45,081 nucleotides of DNA. Source: Rhodobacterales bacterium. Its GTDB lineage: Bacteria > Pseudomonadota > Alphaproteobacteria > Rhodobacterales > Rhodobacteraceae. Each line of letters begins with the position of its first letter. The stretch's first letter is position 1. The DNA is taken from positions 1-45,081 of the forward strand of contig QIGK01000145.1 of the NCBI GenBank assembly GCA_003228875.1, written 5' to 3'. The position numbers and the translations under genes were made by a program. The notes beneath the pieces were generated by a model. That model saw nothing but the letters and a program-made list of their open reading frames with translations. It ran no database searches and was not told the DNA's origin. This document shows, in pieces, positions 41,708 through 45,081 of the stretch.

Positions 41708-42649
41708 ATGAGCGAATCGCGATTTAAGATTAATAATATTGATCCCGATGCTGAAGAGCAGCAAATCGGCGGACTTGCTGCGCAAATCGCTAAATGGTCT
41801 GGCGGAATTGTATCATTGGTTTTGATACTGGGTGTGGTTTACTGGGCCTTTGAACTTGGTAAGCGCGACGCCAATGATGTTCCGGTTATTCAAGCGATGG
41901 GCGGTGTTGCCCGCGAACGGCCAGAAGACCCAGAAGGCACCCAAGCCAACAATCAGGGACTGGATGTTAACGCGGTGTTGGCCTCGGATGAGACAGCGCC
42001 GGTTGGTGCGGAAACTCAGCTTGCGCCGCCGCCACAAAGGGCCATAGCCGAAGACGTGCCAGTTTCAGACCAACCTGTCGAAATAACAAATGACCCTGTT
42101 CCGGTGAATCCGGCTTTGCCAGTTATTCAGGCAACGGAAACGCCTGTCGAAACGCTGACAACAGAACCGATAATACCAGCACTAACTGACGTTTCAGCCG
42201 AAACGACACCCGCCGTTGCAGACCCGGATATGACCCGACCAGTTCGGCGGGTTGAACAACCCGGCCTGTCGCCAAGCTCTGATCAGCTAAGCAATGCCAT
42301 TGCTGCCGCCATTGCCCAAGAAGCATCTGACAATGCACCAACAGCGCCGGTTGCACCCATTATTTCCGAACCTGGCGGTAATGTTAATGATGTCCCGGTT
42401 GGCACCCAGATGATCCAGCTCGGGGTGTTTGACGACGAACAAAGCGCCGTTCGGAACTGGGATTTCCTGTTGACCAACCAACCTGATTTGTTGAACGGTT
42501 TGAACCGCTATATTGAACGCCGAGAGGCTGGCGGGCGGGTATTTTACCGGCTGCGCGCAATCGGTTTTGCGGACACCGCTGCTGCGTCTGACTTGTGTGC
42601 AGTGCTGATGGGCCGCGATGTGCAATGTATCCCTGTGGCCGCGCGTTAG
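41708..42649 (+). CDS. Inner-membrane SPOR-domain protein
   Basis: A 313-residue bitopic protein. A cytoplasmic N-terminal stretch (1-30), one membrane helix (SGGIVSLVLILGVVYWAFEL, about 31-50), a Pro/Thr/Ala/Val-rich periplasmic linker (about 55-235) and a C-terminal SPOR domain of about 75 residues (MIQLGVFDDEQSAVRNWDFL, then RLRAIGFADTAAASDLCAVL). SPOR domains bind denuded glycan strands at the division septum, so a role in cell division is likely. It lies between argS and scpA, as in related genomes, although nagZ, which often follows it, is missing here. GAGAGGCG precedes the ATG. Confidence 0.9.
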   Translation: MSESRFKINNIDPDAEEQQIGGLAAQIAKWSGGIVSLVLILGVVYWAFELGKRDANDVPVIQAMGGVARERPEDPEGTQANNQGLDVNAVLASDETAPVGAETQLAPPPQRAIAEDVPVSDQPVEITNDPVPVNPALPVIQATETPVETLTTEPIIPALTDVSAETTPAVADPDMTRPVRRVEQPGLSPSSDQLSNAIAAAIAQEASDNAPTAPVAPIISEPGGNVNDVPVGTQMIQLGVFDDEQSAVRNWDFLLTNQPDLLNGLNRYIERREAGGRVFYRLRAIGFADTAAASDLCAVLMGRDVQCIPVAAR

Positions 42650-42658
42650 GATTAATTG

Positions 42659-43450
42659 ATGCCTGATGATTTTGTAAGTGACCTGCAAGAAGAAGATACC
42701 AAAAGTCGCCGTTTGGCTGAAGCATTGGTGGTGGATGTTGACGGCTTTGAAGGCCCGCTAGACCTGTTGCTAACCTTGTCACGTACCCAAAAAGTTGATC
42801 TTCGCAAGGTCTCTATTCTGGAACTGGCAGAGCAATATCTGCTGTTTGTTGAGGAAGCAAAGCGCCTGCGTATTGAATTGGCTGCTGACTATCTGGTTAT
42901 GGCGGCGTGGCTTGCCTTTTTGAAATCGCGGCTATTATTGCCCGCAGATCCTGAGGATGAGGGGCCGTCGGGTGAAGAAATGGCAGCGCATCTTGCGTTC
43001 CAGTTGGAACGGCTAGAGGCCATGCGCCGATCTGCGGCTCGCTTGATGGCGCGAGACCAGTTGGGGCGAGATTTTTTTGCCCGTGGTCAGGCTGAAGGTG
43101 TTTCGCGAAAACGCACCATTCGATATACTTCTACTTTGCTGGATCTGATGCAAGCTTATGCCCAGACAAAAACCCGCGATGATTTTGAACCACTGTCGAT
43201 GAAACGGGACGCGATTTTCACAACGGAACAAGCACTTGAGCGGATGAAAAAACTGATTGGCCATGCCATTGAATGGGGGGATCTGATGCAGTATTTGCCC
43301 GAGGCATGGCGGATTGACCCACAAAAAAGGCGCTCGGCCACCGCATCAACTTTTGCGGCTGCGCTGGAGCTGGTCAAAGAAGGCCAACTGGAAATGCGGC
43401 AATCGGATGTTTTTGCGCGCATTGATCTGCGCAAGCGGACCCTTTCATGA
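42659..43450 (+). CDS. scpA: Segregation and condensation protein A
   Basis: Kleisin that bridges the SMC ATPase and ScpB to form bacterial condensin. The 263-residue product has the N-terminal VDGFEGPLDLLLTLSRTQKV segment diagnostic of ScpA, the helical AADYLVMAAWLAFLKSRLLL that contacts SMC, and a C-terminal winged-helix part. The start is the ATG at 42659 (TAGGATTAATTG upstream); a TTG three bases earlier is in frame but unnecessary. It follows the SPOR gene by 9 bases and overlaps scpB by 4 bases (ATGA), so all three should be co-expressed. Confidence 0.95.
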   Translation: MPDDFVSDLQEEDTKSRRLAEALVVDVDGFEGPLDLLLTLSRTQKVDLRKVSILELAEQYLLFVEEAKRLRIELAADYLVMAAWLAFLKSRLLLPADPEDEGPSGEEMAAHLAFQLERLEAMRRSAARLMARDQLGRDFFARGQAEGVSRKRTIRYTSTLLDLMQAYAQTKTRDDFEPLSMKRDAIFTTEQALERMKKLIGHAIEWGDLMQYLPEAWRIDPQKRRSATASTFAAALELVKEGQLEMRQSDVFARIDLRKRTLS

Positions 43451-44076
43451 TTGAGGACGAAGACCTGCAATCGCTGTTTGAGGCCCCGCCAATGGCTGAA
43501 CAAGAACGTATGGTTGAAGCAATATTATTTGCCAGTGCTGAGCCGGTTTCTGTTGTCGAAATTGAAAGCAGAATGCCCCATGGTAGCGACGCGGCTGAGG
43601 CTATGGTTTACCTTCGCAAACGCTATGAGGGCAGGGGTGTATCCGTTGTCAAAATCGGCGAGGGCTGGGCGTTTCGCACTGCGGCTGATTTGGGTTTTTT
43701 GATGCAAAAAGAACGGGTTGAGCATCGTAAGCTTTCCCGCGCCGCGATTGAGACCCTTGCGATTATTGCTTATCATCAACCCGCCACACGGGCTGAGATT
43801 GAGGAAATTCGCGGCGTTTCTGTATCGCGCGGCACCATTGATATGCTGATGGAACTGAGCTGGGTAAAAATTGGTCGCCGCCGCATGACCCCGGGGCGTC
43901 CGGTGACGTTTACGGTAACACAAGGGTTCTTGGATCACTTTGGGTTGGAAACATCGCGCGACCTGCCCGGTGTCAAGGAATTGCGCGAATCTGGCCTGTT
44001 GGACAACCGCCCCGCACCGGGCGCGCTGGATGACGATGAAGCGAATGAGGTCGATCAAGACGACATGTTTTCGTAG
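43447..44076 (+). CDS. scpB: Segregation and condensation protein B
   Basis: Winged-helix protein that dimerises and binds ScpA within condensin. The 209-residue product includes MVEAILFASAEPVSVVEIES, WAFRTAADLGFLMQKERVEH, AIETLAIIAYHQPATRAEIE and IRGVSVSRGTIDMLMELSWV, covering both winged helices, then GRPVTFTVTQGFLDHFGLET. The acidic tail (DDDEANEVDQDDMFS) is common. It overlaps scpA by 4 bases. The tatABC genes that commonly follow scpB in Rhodobacterales are not present; instead a repeat hairpin begins at the base after the stop. Confidence 0.96.
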   Translation: MIEDEDLQSLFEAPPMAEQERMVEAILFASAEPVSVVEIESRMPHGSDAAEAMVYLRKRYEGRGVSVVKIGEGWAFRTAADLGFLMQKERVEHRKLSRAAIETLAIIAYHQPATRAEIEEIRGVSVSRGTIDMLMELSWVKIGRRRMTPGRPVTFTVTQGFLDHFGLETSRDLPGVKELRESGLLDNRPAPGALDDDEANEVDQDDMFS

Positions 44077-44096
44077 GGTGGGTGCTCGCACCCACC
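44077..44096. repeat. REP-like palindrome directly after scpB
   Basis: GGTGGGTG (44077-44084) pairs with CACCCACC (44089-44096) around the tetraloop CTCG, a perfect 8-bp GC-rich stem; the loop can also close as GC pairs. With TAG of scpB the string TAGGGTGGGTGCTCGCACCC resembles dispersed extragenic palindromes found in many proteobacteria. It may also terminate the scp transcript, although only a weak TTTT follows at 44108-44111. A single copy is seen in the window. Confidence 0.5.
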
Positions 44097-44144
44097 ACCC
44101 CGTTAACTTTTGCAACAAAACCACCGATTTGGGTGTAATTTTTC

Positions 44145-44165
44145 TATAAGTTTTATATAAGTTTT
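44145..44165. repeat. Tandem 10-bp AT-rich direct repeat
   Basis: TATAAGTTTT occurs at 44145-44154 and again at 44156-44165, separated by one A. It lies in the 290-base gap between scpB and the next gene. The rest of the gap is AT-rich with no open frame of note; the promoter of the secreted-protein gene at 44367 should lie in its right half. Two short copies alone do not establish a function. Confidence 0.35.
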
Positions 44166-44366
44166 CCATATGCCGCCAAAAGGTTAACGCATCGGTGCGT
44201 GGGGACCACCCCCCTAATGGCATCTGAGAGGAGGTCATTCTTGGTATCTTCCAATATTTGGAACTCTGCCAATGCAAATATGGGCATACTATATATTTTT
44301 AGATCAACTTGATTAAACTATCCGTGAGTCGCCATGATAGCCGAAAGCCCACAAGGAGAATTTCGC

Positions 44367-45081
44367 ATGAGTGTTCAAGATAAGCACGCAAACTTTCGTC
44401 TGGTTCTTATTTTAATATTTGCGAATCTACTCGAAGTGCCGCCCCTTGTAGCCCAAGAAAATGATTCCCCTTATTGTGCGACCGAAGATCCGTATTTTCC
44501 GAATGGAAAAATTGCACATATTGAAGATCGCTTTTTTCGTATTTGTGGCGGGCCAATTTGGGTACCTCAAGATGTGAATAGTACAGGAAGACCCCGCGTC
44601 CAGCTGCGCCCGCGCGACCAAATTGAAAGGTTGTTGGTGGATTACCCAGAGCGCATAAGACGCCTCAACATGGAACTCTCGACAAATTTTTCTGAAAATT
44701 CTTACATTAACAGGTTCGGAGAAATACTTCAGTCCACCGATTTTGAAGTCTTTGACAGACGGCGTTATTATAACGTAGGCCGCGTTAGTTTTGGCGCAGG
44801 AGAATATGTCATTGTTGTTAGAGGAAACAGCGTTGCGCTTGCGCGGTCTCAAGAGGCATTATCTGCTGGCGGATTACCCGCGCATGCAGATTATGTGTTT
44901 AATGGTCCTGCATCTCTCAATCTTCCCGAACACTATTTAGGCTGCAAAGGCGACCCATTGGCTGAACCTCGTGGAGACTACAACTGTAGAATAGTCATTC
45001 GATATCGCCCCTCAGAACGTATTAGCATCCAAAGTAGCTTTCTATGGAGCCCGAGTTTTTTAACGTGGGAAGGTATCAAAC
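44367..45081 (+). CDS. Secreted protein of unknown family (3' end beyond the window)
   Basis: An uninterrupted frame of 238 codons begins at the ATG at 44367 with AAGGAGAATTTCGC before it, a very good ribosome site, and runs open to the end of the window. The N-terminus has a signal-peptide-like stretch (FRLVLILIFANLLEVPPLVA) with a likely cleavage before QENDSPY. The exported part contains four cysteines (in SPYCATED, FRICGGPIW, YLGCKGDP and YNCRIVI), possibly two disulfide bonds, and many aromatic residues. I recognise no domain. Codon choice is more varied than in scpB. It lies where tatABC would be expected, so it may be on an inserted segment. Confidence 0.75.
   Translation, partial: MSVQDKHANFRLVLILIFANLLEVPPLVAQENDSPYCATEDPYFPNGKIAHIEDRFFRICGGPIWVPQDVNSTGRPRVQLRPRDQIERLLVDYPERIRRLNMELSTNFSENSYINRFGEILQSTDFEVFDRRRYYNVGRVSFGAGEYVIVVRGNSVALARSQEALSAGGLPAHADYVFNGPASLNLPEHYLGCKGDPLAEPRGDYNCRIVIRYRPSERISIQSSFLWSPSFLTWEGIK

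Noticed and set aside
44427-44852. 141-residue minus-strand frame near the right end
   Set aside because: Opposite a longer open plus-strand frame that has a strong ribosome site and a signal peptide.

Overview
The window reads as chromosomal DNA of an alphaproteobacterium, most likely a Rhodobacterales (Roseobacter-type) bacterium of roughly balanced base composition. The support is gene order and content: bolA opposite a J-domain gene, cobS and cobT; ccmI next to ruvX and a DUF1289 gene; a heterotetrameric sarcosine oxidase cluster soxBDAG; a MoxR ATPase with a CoxE-like VWA protein; a DksA with a single zinc-finger cysteine; and the order HesB/ErpA - dgt - argS - SPOR - scpA - scpB. This assignment rests on recognised protein families and remembered gene order, not on a database search.

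Layout. 1-2.7 kb: end of a CBS-domain channel gene, an X-Pro aminopeptidase and a small membrane protein. 2.7-8.1 kb: cobT, cobS and a J-domain gene on the minus strand, bolA facing away, a GlsB-type membrane protein, a frameshifted second bolA copy, and a DUF4177 protein. 8.1-18.4 kb: housekeeping genes gatB, pepN, a glutamine-amidotransferase-type hydrolase, dusA, a TauE-type permease, a membrane-anchored aspartic protease, a DUF1289 protein, ruvX and ccmI. 18.5-24.3 kb: soxB, then a small gene on the opposite strand and a non-coding stretch, then the overlapping soxD-soxA-soxG. 24.3-25.6 kb: a GT61-type glycosyltransferase. 25.7-33.3 kb: ten tightly packed minus-strand genes read in the order MoxR, AEC permease, GNAT, DUF2927 lipoprotein, mini-membrane protein, CoxE-like VWA, cytochrome P450, membrane protein, DedA, M48 peptidase, many sharing 4-bp stop/start overlaps. 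33.3-38.3 kb: dksA, the eroded 3' end of a CaiB/BaiF CoA-transferase (racemase) gene, an FAD monooxygenase, exonuclease III, a sulfotransferase-like protein and a Sel1-repeat protein. 38.3-44.1 kb: HesB/ErpA, dgt, argS, SPOR, scpA, scpB. 44.1-45.1 kb: a REP-like hairpin, an AT-rich gap and the first part of an unrecognised secreted protein that runs off the window.

How the parts work together. The sox genes oxidise sarcosine to glycine, with the one-carbon unit passed to tetrahydrofolate. MoxR and the VWA protein are typical partners in metallo-enzyme maturation, and here the VWA gene overlaps a P450 gene with an unusual I-helix, so the P450 is a candidate client. CobS and CobT are ATPase and VWA partners of the same general type, encoded with a J-domain protein. 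ScpA and ScpB are the chromosome-condensation pair.

The most interesting items are the MoxR/VWA/P450 operon, the two pseudogene remnants (each truncated and each broken by one base), the extension of BolA through its own terminator hairpin, the split sox operon, and the secreted protein at the right edge. No rRNA, tRNA, CRISPR array, insertion sequence or phage gene was seen.
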